Source: Desulfuromonas sp.
Lineage (GTDB): Bacteria > Desulfobacterota > Desulfuromonadia > Desulfuromonadales > Geopsychrobacteraceae
Length of the DNA stretch: 58,879 nucleotides
NCBI GenBank assembly: GCA_002868865.1
Contig: PKUC01000020.1
Coordinates: 1-58,879 of the forward strand
Direction: 5' to 3'
Below are positions 34,246-42,979 of this stretch, piece by piece. The stretch's first letter is position 1. Every line of letters starts with the position of its first letter. The notes under the pieces were generated by a model. The model made no database searches and was not told where the DNA came from. It worked only from the letters and a program-made list of their open reading frames with translations. Made by a program: the position numbers and the translations under genes.

Positions 34246-35220
34246 TCAGGCCAGCCCGGAATATTTTTCGTCGAGATAGGTTACGATATCCTGAAATGCC
34301 GGTGGCGGATCGCTCACCCACTCCATATAGATATCGGTCTCGGGATGAATCAACCCGAGCAGGCGCGCGTGCAGGGCTTGGCCGGGTAGCTCGGCGGCTC
34401 GCTTTCGCAGCGCTTCATCGGGCAGAGCCTGCAGCCGCCCGCGCCCGCCGTACATCGGGTCGCCCAGCAGTGGAAACCCCAGCTCCGACAGATGGGTCCG
34501 GATCTGGTGGGTCCGACCGGTCTCCAATCGCAGCTCGACCAGAGTCAGTCGATCCTGCGGATAACTGCGCAACACACGCCAATGGGTCACTGCCCGCTTG
34601 GCCTGACGCGACAGGCTGCTCATCTTACGCCGATGAGTCGGGTGGCGGCCGATCGGTTGATCAACGGTCCCCTGTTGCTGCGGCAACAGCCCGTGCAGCA
34701 AGGCGAGGTAGCGGCGATTAACGCTGTGCGCCTTGAACTGGGCGGCCAGATGCAGATGGCTGGCGTCATTTTTGGTCGCAACCAGCAGCCCGGAGGTATC
34801 CTTGTCGATACGGTGGACAATTCCCGGACGCAGCTCTCCCCCGATTCCCGCCAGATCATCACAGTGGTACAGCAGCGCATTCACTAGGGTTCCGGCACTG
34901 TGCCCGGCAGCGGGATGTACAACCATCCCGGCCGGCTTGTCAACAACGATAAGCTGCTCGTCCTCATAGAGGATTGTCAGGGGGATATCTTCCGGCTGTG
35001 CTTCCAGCGGTACCGGTTCGGGAAGGGTCAAACGCAGGGTCTCACCGCCACGCAATTTGCATGATGCCTTGGCGGGAGACATGTCGAGCAGCACCTGACC
35101 CTCATCGATCAATCTTTTCAACTGGGTCCGGCTCAACTCCGGAAGACACTCCGCCAGAAACCGGTCAAGGCGCTCCGGAGTGCGGTCTTCGGGAAAAACC
35201 AGCTGGCGGTCATGCTCCAT
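34246..35220 (-). CDS. RluA/RluD-family pseudouridine synthase
   Basis: A 324-residue tRNA/rRNA pseudouridine synthase of the RluA/RluD group. Residues 12-75 form an S4 RNA-binding domain (R-L-D-R-F-L-A, then S-R-T-Q-L-K-R-L-I). The catalytic motif H-R-I-D-K-D-T-S-G-L-L-V lies near residue 139, with the aspartate after R-I being essential. G-R-T-H-Q-I-R-x-H-L follows near 250. RluD converts three uridines in helix 69 of 23S rRNA, and the S4 domain favours that assignment over RluA. The start directly abuts the previous stop. Confidence 0.9.
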   Translation of the reverse strand: MEHDRQLVFPEDRTPERLDRFLAECLPELSRTQLKRLIDEGQVLLDMSPAKASCKLRGGETLRLTLPEPVPLEAQPEDIPLTILYEDEQLIVVDKPAGMVVHPAAGHSAGTLVNALLYHCDDLAGIGGELRPGIVHRIDKDTSGLLVATKNDASHLHLAAQFKAHSVNRRYLALLHGLLPQQQGTVDQPIGRHPTHRRKMSSLSRQAKRAVTHWRVLRSYPQDRLTLVELRLETGRTHQIRTHLSELGFPLLGDPMYGGRGRLQALPDEALRKRAAELPGQALHARLLGLIHPETDIYMEWVSDPPPAFQDIVTYLDEKYSGLA

Positions 35221-35490
35221 TTACCAGATTGAACTCTCGATTTTCCCCGCCTGTTTGATCATCACGTCAACGATCGCCCGATCAAACATATTGTCGCGGT
35301 TGGGCAACTCCGGAGATACGCGCGTGTAAAAATGCTCGCGTCCCTCCTCCAGTTCATCTTCCATCAGTTCGAAAATCGAGTCGTTCTGGATCCCCTCGGT
35401 CACCTTGTCCTGATTGTACAGAGCGACATCGGACACGATGGCTCGTGCCAAGCGGTACGCCAATGCCGGGTTTTCAACCTGTCTCGCCAT
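35221..35490 (-). CDS. Unknown 89-residue protein
   Basis: A small soluble protein, acidic in the middle and with an evenly helical pattern (A-L-A-Y-R-L-A-R-A-I near the N-terminus, then E-L-M-E-D-E-L-E-E-G-R-E). No known motif, cysteine cluster or membrane span is visible. It starts at ATG 35490 and its stop directly precedes the RluD-type ATG, so the genes are co-transcribed. The even codon use and tight junction support a real gene. It may be conserved in related Desulfuromonadales, but this could not be checked. Function unknown. Confidence 0.7.
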   Translation of the reverse strand: MARQVENPALAYRLARAIVSDVALYNQDKVTEGIQNDSIFELMEDELEEGREHFYTRVSPELPNRDNMFDRAIVDVMIKQAGKIESSIW

Positions 35491-35680
35491 CCTGAAGCCT
35501 CCAGTCAGATTATCGCCTCGGTAAAGCCATGCCCAACAAAACCTTGATCGGGTTCAAAAAAACTCTGCCGATTCTAGTAGTTTCACCGCTGATCGGCAAG
35601 TACATATTCCGAAAACCCCTTGCAGCACTGAGGCGTCAAGCGATTTTCGACCAATCTGCTAGCGTTCCACGTGGAGACCG

Positions 35681-36424
35681 TCACCCACGGCCAGGCAGAT
35701 GCTCTTGTAAAAAAGAGAGCAGTTCCAAGTGGTTGCCACGATAATCGCTCGGCCATCGCCGACCGGGGCGTTCCACCAGATAGGTATCGACCAGATAGGT
35801 GGTCATCCCCGCCCCCATCGCCGCCAGATCATGATTGCTGTCGTTGCCGACCATCAGACACTGCTCCGGCGCGATACCGATCGCCGCCGCAACTTCGCGG
35901 TAGTAGTGCAGGCTTGGCTTGCAATAGCGACTGTTTTCATAGCTGGTGACATGGTCGAAGCACACCTCTTCAAGCCCCGACCAGCGGCGCCGTGCATCGA
36001 CCATAAACAGCGGGAACACTGGATTAGTCGCCAGCACGGTCTTCTGGCCGAGCCGTCGGCACAGATCCACCAATTCGGCGGCAGCCGGAATCGGTGCGGT
36101 CATCTCCGCCAGATCTTCGACACGCTGCTGGCGATACTGTTCCATCTGGGCCCGAAAAAAATCCGCCTCGATCCCCAACTGCTCGTTCAGAAACCTCAAC
36201 AGGCGCATCTCGTTGGTCGACTCCCCTTCCGGCTCGGCGATCAACGCCCGGACCCCTTCGAGAAAGACGGATCTGAACCGCTCCGGTTCGGCATGCCCCG
36301 AGAAGTACTCCGCCACCCCCGCGACATAGCGCGGAATAAACAGCGACATCCTCACCTGCAGCAGCGTCCCATCAAGATCGAACAGAACCGCTCTGATATG
36401 TGCCAGATCGACCTTTTTTCTCAC
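35681..36424 (-). CDS. HAD-superfamily hydrolase
   Basis: A 247-residue haloacid dehalogenase-like phosphatase. Motif I is F-D-L-D-G-T-L, with both nucleophile and acid/base aspartates. Motif II is A-T-N-P near residue 138, motif III K-P-S near 168, and motif IV G-N-D-S-N-H-D near 192. GTG 36424 is used; TTG 36427 lies one codon earlier and AGGAG precedes both, while the frame extends upstream without a site. The substrate cannot be told. It is divergent from the XRE-cupin regulator. Confidence 0.85.
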   Translation of the reverse strand: MRKKVDLAHIRAVLFDLDGTLLQVRMSLFIPRYVAGVAEYFSGHAEPERFRSVFLEGVRALIAEPEGESTNEMRLLRFLNEQLGIEADFFRAQMEQYRQQRVEDLAEMTAPIPAAAELVDLCRRLGQKTVLATNPVFPLFMVDARRRWSGLEEVCFDHVTSYENSRYCKPSLHYYREVAAAIGIAPEQCLMVGNDSNHDLAAMGAGMTTYLVDTYLVERPGRRWPSDYRGNHLELLSFLQEHLPGRG

Positions 36425-36634
36425 CAATTGTGGCTCCTGCTGAGTGCCTGGGACAGAAGGAAAAACAGAACGATGCCTCTTTCTAAAGGTACCACACACC
36501 GCTCCCTCGGGCTACACGGTGCCCGCATCCCTCATCCCACCTGCACAGTGGCGCAAATTCCCTTGACTCTCCATGTTGCTGACGATAAAAAGTTGTTTCA
36601 CCCTACCAATCCGCACAGGAAGGCCACAGAGCAC

Positions 36635-37228
36635 ATGGATGAATTCAGAGCAGAGGTCAAAGAGCTTCAGATCGGGCAACAGATCCGCGGACTGCGTCAG
36701 AACCGCCGCATGACCCTGCAGGATCTGTCGGAGCAGACCGACCTGTCAAAACCCCTGCTGTCACAGATCGAAAATGACCAGGTCATCCCGCCACTGGCCA
36801 CCCTGCTGCGAATCTCCAAAGCACTCAACATCCCGCTCCACACCTTCTTCCAGGAAGAAGACAACACCCAGAAATGCCTGATCGTCCGGGCCGGCGAGGT
36901 CGGCCCCACCAATCGCCGCCCCAAGCTCGAAGGACCGCCCCAACCGTACCACTATCAGTCTCTGGCCTACGGCAAAAAGCACAAACATATGGAACCTTTC
37001 CTGATGGAGTTTGAGCCTCAGCAGACCGAGCATGTCAGTCAGGTTCAACACGCCGGTGAGGAATTCCTCTACCTGCTGGAAGGAAACGTCGAGCTCTGCT
37101 ACGGCGATGAGACCTACCGGCTGAGCGCGGGGGATTCCGCCTACTGGGACTCCAACGAGCCCCACAGCCTCAAAGCGGTCGGAGAGCGCCCCGCCCGCGG
37201 AATCGCCATCTTCTATTCCAGAAATTGA
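36635..37228 (+). CDS. XRE-type regulator with C-terminal cupin domain
   Basis: A 197-residue HTH-cupin regulator. Residues about 14-68 form an XRE helix-turn-helix (I-R-G-L-R-Q-N-R-R-M-T-L-Q-D-L-S ... S-K-P-L-L-S-Q-I-E). Residues 105-195 form a cupin-2 domain (H-A-G-E-E-F-L-Y-L-L-E-G and G-D-S-A-Y-W-D-S-N-E-P-H). Such proteins bind DNA and sense a small ligand, often an amine, sugar or amino acid derivative. ATG 36635 was set by AGGAAGG and the HTH start. A much longer frame upstream is only a shadow of the HAD gene. TTGACT (36563) and a -10 about 16 bases later could be its promoter. Confidence 0.88.
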   Translation: MDEFRAEVKELQIGQQIRGLRQNRRMTLQDLSEQTDLSKPLLSQIENDQVIPPLATLLRISKALNIPLHTFFQEEDNTQKCLIVRAGEVGPTNRRPKLEGPPQPYHYQSLAYGKKHKHMEPFLMEFEPQQTEHVSQVQHAGEEFLYLLEGNVELCYGDETYRLSAGDSAYWDSNEPHSLKAVGERPARGIAIFYSRN

Positions 37229-37241
37229 CTCCGGGCTGCGC

Positions 37242-37269
37242 TTGACATAAGCAGTTAAGATTCTATCCT
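37242..37269 (+). promoter_or_regulatory. Promoter for the ElbB-like gene
   Basis: TTGACA (37242-37247) and TATCCT (37264-37269) are 16 bases apart and 67 bases before the start codon. Confidence 0.6.
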
Positions 37270-37336
37270 TGCTGTGCAGCAATACGGATTATCTCAGTCA
37301 CAGATCCCTTTTTGCATCCCCTCAAGGAGGTTCCCC

Positions 37337-37996
37337 ATGGCAAAAGTCGGTGTTGTTCTGTCGGGCTGCGGTGTTTACGACGGCAGCGAAATTCACGAAG
37401 CGGTCTGTACTTTACTGGCGTTGGATCGCGCCGGTGCGGAAGCGATCTGCATGGCCCCCGACGTTGATCAGGCGGTAGTAAACCACCTGACCGGCGAAGA
37501 GATCCCCGGAGCCAGCCGCAATGTTCTTGAAGAATCGGCCCGGATCGCCCGCGGCAACATCCGCAACATTACTGATGTTAAAGCCGGTGATCTCGACGCG
37601 CTGATTTTTCCCGGCGGTTTCGGTGCGGCCAAAAGCCTCTGCTCATTCGCCACCAAGGGCACAGAGTGCACCGCCAACCCCGATGTCGCGCGGTTGGTGC
37701 GCGAAGTCGTCGCCGCGAACAAGCCGCTGGCAGCAATCTGCATCGCCCCGGCACTGATCGCGCGCATTCTCGGCGATGATAAACGTGCCCCTTCGTTGAC
37801 CGTCGGCACCGACCCGGCCACCGCGGAGGCCCTCGAAACCATGGGGGCACAGCACGTCAACTGCCCCGTCACAGAGTTCGTTGTCGACAAAGACAACAAG
37901 CTGGTTTCAACCCCGGCCTATATGCTTGCCGGCAGCATCAAAGAAGCGGCCGAAGGGATCGAGAAAACCGTGCAGGCGGTCCTCGATCTGATCTGA
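37337..37996 (+). CDS. elbB: ElbB/DJ-1 family glyoxalase-like protein
   Basis: A 219-residue DJ-1/PfpI superfamily protein of the ElbB (isoprenoid biosynthesis protein) group. The nucleophile elbow reads A-I-C-I-A-P, with the reactive cysteine near residue 135. G-C-G-V-Y-D-G-S-E-I-H-E at the N-terminus and F-P-G-G-F-G-A-A-K follow the family pattern. E. coli ElbB shows glyoxalase-like activity. AAGGAGG lies 6 bases before ATG 37337. It is a single gene from its own promoter. Confidence 0.9.
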   Translation: MAKVGVVLSGCGVYDGSEIHEAVCTLLALDRAGAEAICMAPDVDQAVVNHLTGEEIPGASRNVLEESARIARGNIRNITDVKAGDLDALIFPGGFGAAKSLCSFATKGTECTANPDVARLVREVVAANKPLAAICIAPALIARILGDDKRAPSLTVGTDPATAEALETMGAQHVNCPVTEFVVDKDNKLVSTPAYMLAGSIKEAAEGIEKTVQAVLDLI

Positions 37997-38028
37997 GCAC
38001 AGGACCAAAACAAGAAAGATAACCGGCC

Positions 38029-38057
38029 TTGTCATATATTTCAGCGTCTGCTACTAT
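38029..38057 (+). promoter_or_regulatory. Promoter for rubredoxin-lipB-lipA
   Basis: TTGTCA (38029-38034) and TACTAT (38052-38057) are exactly 17 bases apart and lie 34 bases before the rubredoxin ATG. Confidence 0.6.
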
Positions 38058-38090
38058 CCAAGCTCCTAACTTTTCGTCAAGGAGGACACC

Positions 38091-38249
38091 ATGGAGAAGT
38101 ATCGCTGCATCATCTGTGATTACATCTACGATCCGGAAAAGGGAGACCCGGACCACGGGATCGCTCCCGGGACACCCTTTGATCAGCTCCCCGAGGACTG
38201 GGTGTGCCCGCTGTGCGGCGTCGACACATCCAACTTCGAACCGCTGTAG
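38091..38249 (+). CDS. Rubredoxin
   Basis: A 52-residue rubredoxin with a single Fe(SCys)4 centre: C6-x-x-C9 and C39-x-x-C42. Y-D-P-E-K-G-D-P near residue 13 and L-P-E-D-W-V-C-P are standard for the family. It carries one electron between flavin and heme proteins or peroxide-reducing enzymes in the cytoplasm. AAGGAGG precedes the ATG, and the gene is too short to be found by simple length filters. It heads the lipB-lipA operon, possibly only by co-transcription. Confidence 0.96.
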   Translation: MEKYRCIICDYIYDPEKGDPDHGIAPGTPFDQLPEDWVCPLCGVDTSNFEPL

Positions 38250-38272
38250 CCCCTGACCCACCGGATCTTCCC

Positions 38273-38950
38273 GTGTCACGAGGGTTTTACACCATCAGGC
38301 CCGGACGGCTGTCATACCGTGCGGGCCTTGCCCTGCAGCAACACTACCTCCGCGCAGAAAACCGCCCGGACGCTGACCTGCTGATCCTGACCGAACACCC
38401 GCCGACCATCACCCTCGGCCGCAAAACAGACCCGCGCCATCTGCTGACCTCCGCCGATGAGCTGCAAAAAAAAGGGATCGAAATCCATCAGAGCGCCCGC
38501 GGCGGCAGCATCACCTACCACGGCCCCGGACAGCTGGTTGGCTATCCACTGATCGATCTGACACGGCACAAAAGAGACCTGCATCTCTTTCTGCGCACGC
38601 TAGAAGAGGTGCTGATCGCGGTCCTGCGTCGCTGGGATATCCCCGCCAACCGCAGAGAGCAAAGCACCGGAGTCTGGGTCGGTAACAAAAAAATTGCCTC
38701 CATCGGAATCGGGGTACAGGGCTGGGTCAGCTGGCACGGCTTTGCCCTCAACGTCTCGACAGATCTGAACCTTTTTCAGCACATCGTCCCCTGCGTACTG
38801 CAAAACGTGCAGATGACCTCGATGCAACAATGCCTGGGCACCGCCCCCGTCCCCGAGACCCTCGAAGACGCCCTGATCCGGCAGTTCGCCGACAGCTTTG
38901 CGGCAAGCCACATGGGAGACTATGAAAAACAAACCACTACGCAAGCCTGA
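38273..38950 (+). CDS. lipB: Octanoyltransferase (lipoate biosynthesis)
   Basis: A 225-residue LipB that moves octanoyl from acyl carrier protein to lipoyl domains. Motifs R-G-G-S-I-T-Y-H-G-P-G-Q and G-V-W-V-G-N-K-K-I-A-S-I-G hold the family substrate and lysine residues, with H-G-F-A-L-N following. The catalytic C is in I-V-P-C. GTG 38273 is used as start because it lies just after the rubredoxin stop and just before R-G-F-Y; earlier ATGs overlap rubredoxin. Its stop lies inside lipA, overlapping it by 29 bases. Confidence 0.94.
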   Translation: MSRGFYTIRPGRLSYRAGLALQQHYLRAENRPDADLLILTEHPPTITLGRKTDPRHLLTSADELQKKGIEIHQSARGGSITYHGPGQLVGYPLIDLTRHKRDLHLFLRTLEEVLIAVLRRWDIPANRREQSTGVWVGNKKIASIGIGVQGWVSWHGFALNVSTDLNLFQHIVPCVLQNVQMTSMQQCLGTAPVPETLEDALIRQFADSFAASHMGDYEKQTTTQA

Positions 38951-39809
38951 CTGGTTGAAGGTGCGTTTTTCGGCGGGCGACCGATTCACAGCCATAGACC
39001 GCTACCACCGCCGCCAGGGCCTCAACTCCGTCTGCCGCAGTGCGGCCTGTCCCAATCAGGGAGAGTGCTGGAGCCGCGGAACCGCGACCTTCATGATCCT
39101 GGGCAACGTCTGCACCCGCTCCTGCCGATTCTGCAATGTCTCATCGGCCACGCCCGGGTCCGTCGATCCGGCCGAGCCACGTAAAGTTGCACAGGCGATC
39201 GCCGAACTCGATCTGACACATGCCGTCATCACCTCGGTGACGCGCGATGATCTCACTGACGGCGGCGCGCAGCAGTTCGTCCACACCGTCAGAGAAATCC
39301 GAAACCGCGCGCCTCGCTGCCGGATCGAACTGCTGATCCCGGATCTGCAGGGAGATCAGAACAGCCTCACAACAATCCTCAGCTACGCGCCCGACATCCT
39401 CGGCCACAACCTCGAAACCGTTCCACGTTTGTACCCACAGGTTCGGCCAGAGGCCATCTACGAACGCTCTCTCAAACTGTTACGCCGGGTCGCAGACAGT
39501 ACCCCGCTCATCATCCGCAAATCCGGGCTGATGCTGGGGATGGGCGAAACCCGGCAGGAGCTGCTTCAGAGCCTGGAAGATCTGCACCGCGCCGGCTGTC
39601 AGATCATCACCCTGGGACAATATCTGGCACCGACCAGAGACCACGTCGCCGTCGAACGCTATCTGCCCCCCGCAGAATTCGCTGAGCTCAAAACCCTCGC
39701 AGAGGAAATCGGATTCGATCATGTCGAGTCGGGACCGCTGGTCCGCTCCTCTTACCACGCCGAAGAGCAGCTGCACAGCCGCACGGCAAAACAATCACAG
39801 GGGAAATAA
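38922..39809 (+). CDS. lipA: Lipoyl synthase
   Basis: A 295-residue radical SAM enzyme that inserts two sulfurs into octanoyl chains to form lipoyl groups. Two iron-sulfur motifs are seen: the auxiliary cluster C-x4-C-x5-C (C-R-S-A-A-C-P-N-Q-G-E-C) and the radical SAM C-x3-C-x2-C (C-T-R-S-C-R-F-C). It is slightly short of E. coli LipA (321 residues). The final R-S-S-Y conserved motif is present. ATG 38922 follows GGGAG and overlaps lipB by 29 bases. Its product feeds the sucB lipoyl domain encoded close by. Confidence 0.96.
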   Translation: MKNKPLRKPDWLKVRFSAGDRFTAIDRYHRRQGLNSVCRSAACPNQGECWSRGTATFMILGNVCTRSCRFCNVSSATPGSVDPAEPRKVAQAIAELDLTHAVITSVTRDDLTDGGAQQFVHTVREIRNRAPRCRIELLIPDLQGDQNSLTTILSYAPDILGHNLETVPRLYPQVRPEAIYERSLKLLRRVADSTPLIIRKSGLMLGMGETRQELLQSLEDLHRAGCQIITLGQYLAPTRDHVAVERYLPPAEFAELKTLAEEIGFDHVESGPLVRSSYHAEEQLHSRTAKQSQGK

Positions 39810-39813
39810 ATCG

Positions 39814-40170
39814 ATGGACAACTTTACCCTGGTGCGCCCCGAGCACCTCAACCATCACGGCTACCTGTTCGGCGGTGTTCTGCTCAAGTGGGTCGACGAA
39901 AACGCCTGGATGGCGGCCTCCCGCGACTACCCCGGCTGTACTCTGGTCACGGTCGCCATGGACGACATCCGCTTCAGCAAACGGGTCGATAACGGCTCCA
40001 TCCTCCGCTTTCAAATTCAACAACAGGAGCGAGGACGTTCCTCAGTCACCTACCGCGTCGATGTTTTTGCCGACGCACCGGGCGCGCCCACCGAGACCGA
40101 AGTGTTTAACACACAGGTCACTTTCGTCCAGGTGGACGGTAGCGGCAGACCCTGCGCACTGCCCCGATAA
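39814..40170 (+). CDS. Hot-dog fold acyl-CoA thioesterase
   Basis: A 118-residue hot-dog protein like YciA-type acyl-CoA thioesterases. The N-H-H-G-Y-L-F-G-G motif and L-L-K-W-V-D-E-N-A-W hold the likely catalytic aspartate. Family members hydrolyse short to long acyl-CoA in the cytoplasm. ATG 39814 is preceded by GGGGAAAT, 4 bases after the lipA stop. A longer frame opens at 39721 inside lipA and was rejected. Why it accompanies lipoate genes is unclear; supply of octanoate is a guess. Confidence 0.85.
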   Translation: MDNFTLVRPEHLNHHGYLFGGVLLKWVDENAWMAASRDYPGCTLVTVAMDDIRFSKRVDNGSILRFQIQQQERGRSSVTYRVDVFADAPGAPTETEVFNTQVTFVQVDGSGRPCALPR

Positions 40171-40195
40171 GCGGGGCGCACATGCCGCGCAAGGT

Positions 40196-40224
40196 TTGCG
40201 CCGGCAGAGAATTTACTCTATAAT
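40196..40224 (+). promoter_or_regulatory. Promoter for sucA-sucB-lpdA
   Basis: TTGCGC (40196-40201) and a perfect TATAAT (40219-40224) are separated by 17 bases, about 62 bases before sucA. Confidence 0.7.
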
Positions 40225-40286
40225 TTCTGTGGTTTCGCCAGCATCTTCGACTCAACACACGACATCCTCCAGCACCGGATCGCCTC

Positions 40287-42977
40287 ATGAGCATAGACAG
40301 CAATGTCAGCCCGCAATGGCTGGAAAACCACTATCAGCTCTGGACAGAAAGCCCCGAACAGGTGTCGGCCGAATGGCAAGCATTTTTTCAGGGGTTCAAC
40401 CTCGGTCAGAGTCGCCCACCGGTCTCACCCACAGAAAATAAAGCCGCAGCGGTACAGGCCCTCATTCACCGTTATCGCGACATCGGCCACCTGCTGGCCT
40501 GTGTCGATCCACTGACGCCTTGCCAGCTCTCTCCCCCGGCACTGCAGCTCGATGAGTTTGGTCTGAGCGATGATGACCTCGATACGGAATTTACCGTCGA
40601 TCATTTCGTCGTCCCCCGCGCGCCTCTCAAACAAATCGTCGACACCCTCAGCGAAACCTACTGTCGGCACATCGGGGTTGAGTTTACCCATATCCCCATC
40701 CTCGAAGAGCGCCAGTGGCTACAAAAACGGATGGAAGAGAGCCGCAACACCCCGCGCCTCTCAAAAAATCAAAAACTCAAAACCCTGCAAAAGCTGCAGG
40801 AGGCCACCAGTTTTGAGCACTTTCTCCATAAAAAATTTCTCGGACAAAAACGGTTTTCTCTCGAAGGAGCCGAATCCCTCATCCCCCTGCTCAACCACGT
40901 TATGCGCCGCGGCGCCGCCCTGGGGATGAGCGATATCATCATCGGCATGCCGCATCGTGGCCGGCTGAACGTCCTCGCCAACATCTTCGGCAAGCCCCTC
41001 GAAAATATCTTTGCCGAATTTCAGGACAACAGTGAATTCAACTTTGTCGGGGAAGGCGACGTCAAATACCACAAAGGCTTCTCCGCCGACCGCACATTTT
41101 CCGACAACAGCCGCATCCACATGTCGCTGACGTCCAACCCCAGCCACTTAGAAGCCGTCGACCCGGTGGTCGAAGGCAAGGCCCGGGCACGACAGGACGG
41201 CAGTGGCCCCGGAGGGCTGCGACAGATCCTGCCACTGTTGATTCACGGTGACGCCGCCTTCGCCGGGCAGGGGGTTGTCGCCGAAGTCCTCAACCTGTCG
41301 CAGCTGGAAGGCTATCGCACCGGCGGCACCCTGCATATCGTCGTCAACAACCAGATCGGCTTTACCACATTGCCGGTCGATGCCCGGTCAACCTGCTACC
41401 CCACCGACATGGCAAAGATACTGATGGCGCCGATCTTCCACGTCCATGGCGACACCCCGGAGGCTCTGCTGCAGGCCGCCGACCTGGCGCTTGAATTCCG
41501 CCAGACCTTCAAGAAGGATGTCGTCATCGAAATGATCTGCTACCGCAGACATGGCCACAATGAAGGGGACGAACCGTTCTTCACCCAGCCGCAGATGTAC
41601 GACACGATCAAAAATCATCCCCCCGCGGTGGACCTTTACCGCCAGCAATTGATCGATGAAGGGATTCCGGCCGCAGATCTCGACAAACAGCAGGCACAGA
41701 TCGATCAACAGCTCACCGCGGCCCTCGGCCGTCCGCAGCAGAAGACAGAAGAGGGTTTCCTGCTGAAATGGGCCGAAATTACACGCGCCTACAGCCACAC
41801 GCCGGTCGCTACCTCCGTCGAAAAAGACCGGCTCATCGCTCTGGCGACGGCGGCCTCCGACCTCCCCGCCGGATTCGCGCCGCATAAAAAAATCGCCGCG
41901 CTGCTGGAGAAGAGGCGCCAGGCGGTCAAAAATGACCGAGTCCTCGACTGGGGCACCGCGGAAAATCTGGCATTCGCATCCCTGCTCGAAGACGGAATCA
42001 ACGTCCGCGTCTCCGGACAGGATTCGCGCCGTGGAACCTTCAACCATCGCCACGCCGCACTCATCGACAGAAACGACGGCCGCACCCACATCCCCCTGCA
42101 CCAACTGGCTGAACGACGGGGCAGCCGCTTCCAGATTTTCAACAGCATGCTCTCTGAATTTGCCGTGCTCGGTTTTGAGTACGGCTACTCGGTCGAAACA
42201 CCCGGAGATCTCACCATCTGGGAAGCCCAGTTCGGCGACTTTGCCAATGGGGCACAGGTCATCATCGATCAGTTTATCGCCAGCAGCCTAACCAAATGGG
42301 ATCGGGGCAGCGGGCTGGTCATGCTCCTGCCTCACGGCTACGAAGGACAGGGCCCGGAACATTCCAGCGCGCGGATAGAGCGCTACCTGCAGCTGTGCGC
42401 CGATGACAACCTGCAGGTCGTCAATCCGACGACCCCGGCGCAACTGTTTCACCTGCTGCGTCGGCAGGTCATGCAGGCCTTCCGCAGACCGTTGATCGTC
42501 TTCACCCCCAAAGGGCTGCTGCGTCATCCTTTGTGCACCTCCTCACGGGACGAGCTTACCGACGGCAGCTTCCAGAACATCATCGCCGACACCCTGCCTG
42601 CGGACGGCATCAAAAAGGTGCTGCTGTGCAGCGGCCGCATCTACTACGATCTGCTGCAGGAACGCACCGATCGCGGCTGTAGCGATACGGCGCTGATCCG
42701 CATCGAGCAGCTCTATCCGCTACACACCGAGCTTCTGACGCGAATCATGGCTCCCTACGGCGCCGATACCGAAGTCTGCTGGGTCCAGGAGGAGCCCGCC
42801 AACGGCGGCGCCTGGCACCACCTGCTGCAACCACTGACCGCACTGTTGGGCCGTCAGCCGCGCTATATCGGCCGCAGAGCCTCGGCCAGCACAGCAGTCG
42901 GCTCGCACCGCCTGCACAAACAGGAGCAACAACAGATTCTTGACCACGTTTTTTCCTCGACAGAGAGAGAGGACTGA
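40287..42977 (+). CDS. sucA: 2-Oxoglutarate dehydrogenase E1 component
   Basis: An 896-residue thiamine-diphosphate enzyme that decarboxylates 2-oxoglutarate and passes succinyl to the E2 lipoyl arm. The N-terminal E2-binding segment (P-Q-W-L-E-N-H-Y) is present. The TPP motif G-D-A-A-F-A-G-Q-G-V ... N-N-Q-I-G-F-T-T lies near residues 347-385, and H-P-G/H-N-E-G-D-E-P-F and R-R-G-S-R type blocks follow. Length fits the family (E. coli 933). It heads a three-gene operon from a good promoter. Many close relatives use 2-oxoglutarate:ferredoxin oxidoreductase instead. Confidence 0.96.
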   Translation: MSIDSNVSPQWLENHYQLWTESPEQVSAEWQAFFQGFNLGQSRPPVSPTENKAAAVQALIHRYRDIGHLLACVDPLTPCQLSPPALQLDEFGLSDDDLDTEFTVDHFVVPRAPLKQIVDTLSETYCRHIGVEFTHIPILEERQWLQKRMEESRNTPRLSKNQKLKTLQKLQEATSFEHFLHKKFLGQKRFSLEGAESLIPLLNHVMRRGAALGMSDIIIGMPHRGRLNVLANIFGKPLENIFAEFQDNSEFNFVGEGDVKYHKGFSADRTFSDNSRIHMSLTSNPSHLEAVDPVVEGKARARQDGSGPGGLRQILPLLIHGDAAFAGQGVVAEVLNLSQLEGYRTGGTLHIVVNNQIGFTTLPVDARSTCYPTDMAKILMAPIFHVHGDTPEALLQAADLALEFRQTFKKDVVIEMICYRRHGHNEGDEPFFTQPQMYDTIKNHPPAVDLYRQQLIDEGIPAADLDKQQAQIDQQLTAALGRPQQKTEEGFLLKWAEITRAYSHTPVATSVEKDRLIALATAASDLPAGFAPHKKIAALLEKRRQAVKNDRVLDWGTAENLAFASLLEDGINVRVSGQDSRRGTFNHRHAALIDRNDGRTHIPLHQLAERRGSRFQIFNSMLSEFAVLGFEYGYSVETPGDLTIWEAQFGDFANGAQVIIDQFIASSLTKWDRGSGLVMLLPHGYEGQGPEHSSARIERYLQLCADDNLQVVNPTTPAQLFHLLRRQVMQAFRRPLIVFTPKGLLRHPLCTSSRDELTDGSFQNIIADTLPADGIKKVLLCSGRIYYDLLQERTDRGCSDTALIRIEQLYPLHTELLTRIMAPYGADTEVCWVQEEPANGGAWHHLLQPLTALLGRQPRYIGRRASASTAVGSHRLHKQEQQQILDHVFSSTERED

Positions 42978-42979
42978 GG

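Noticed and set aside
35729-36634. Long plus-strand open frame leading into the XRE-cupin regulator
   Set aside because: It overlaps the HAD gene on the opposite strand, has a His/Arg-rich composition typical of a shadow frame, and has no site for initiation. Only 36635-37228 fits the HTH-cupin family.
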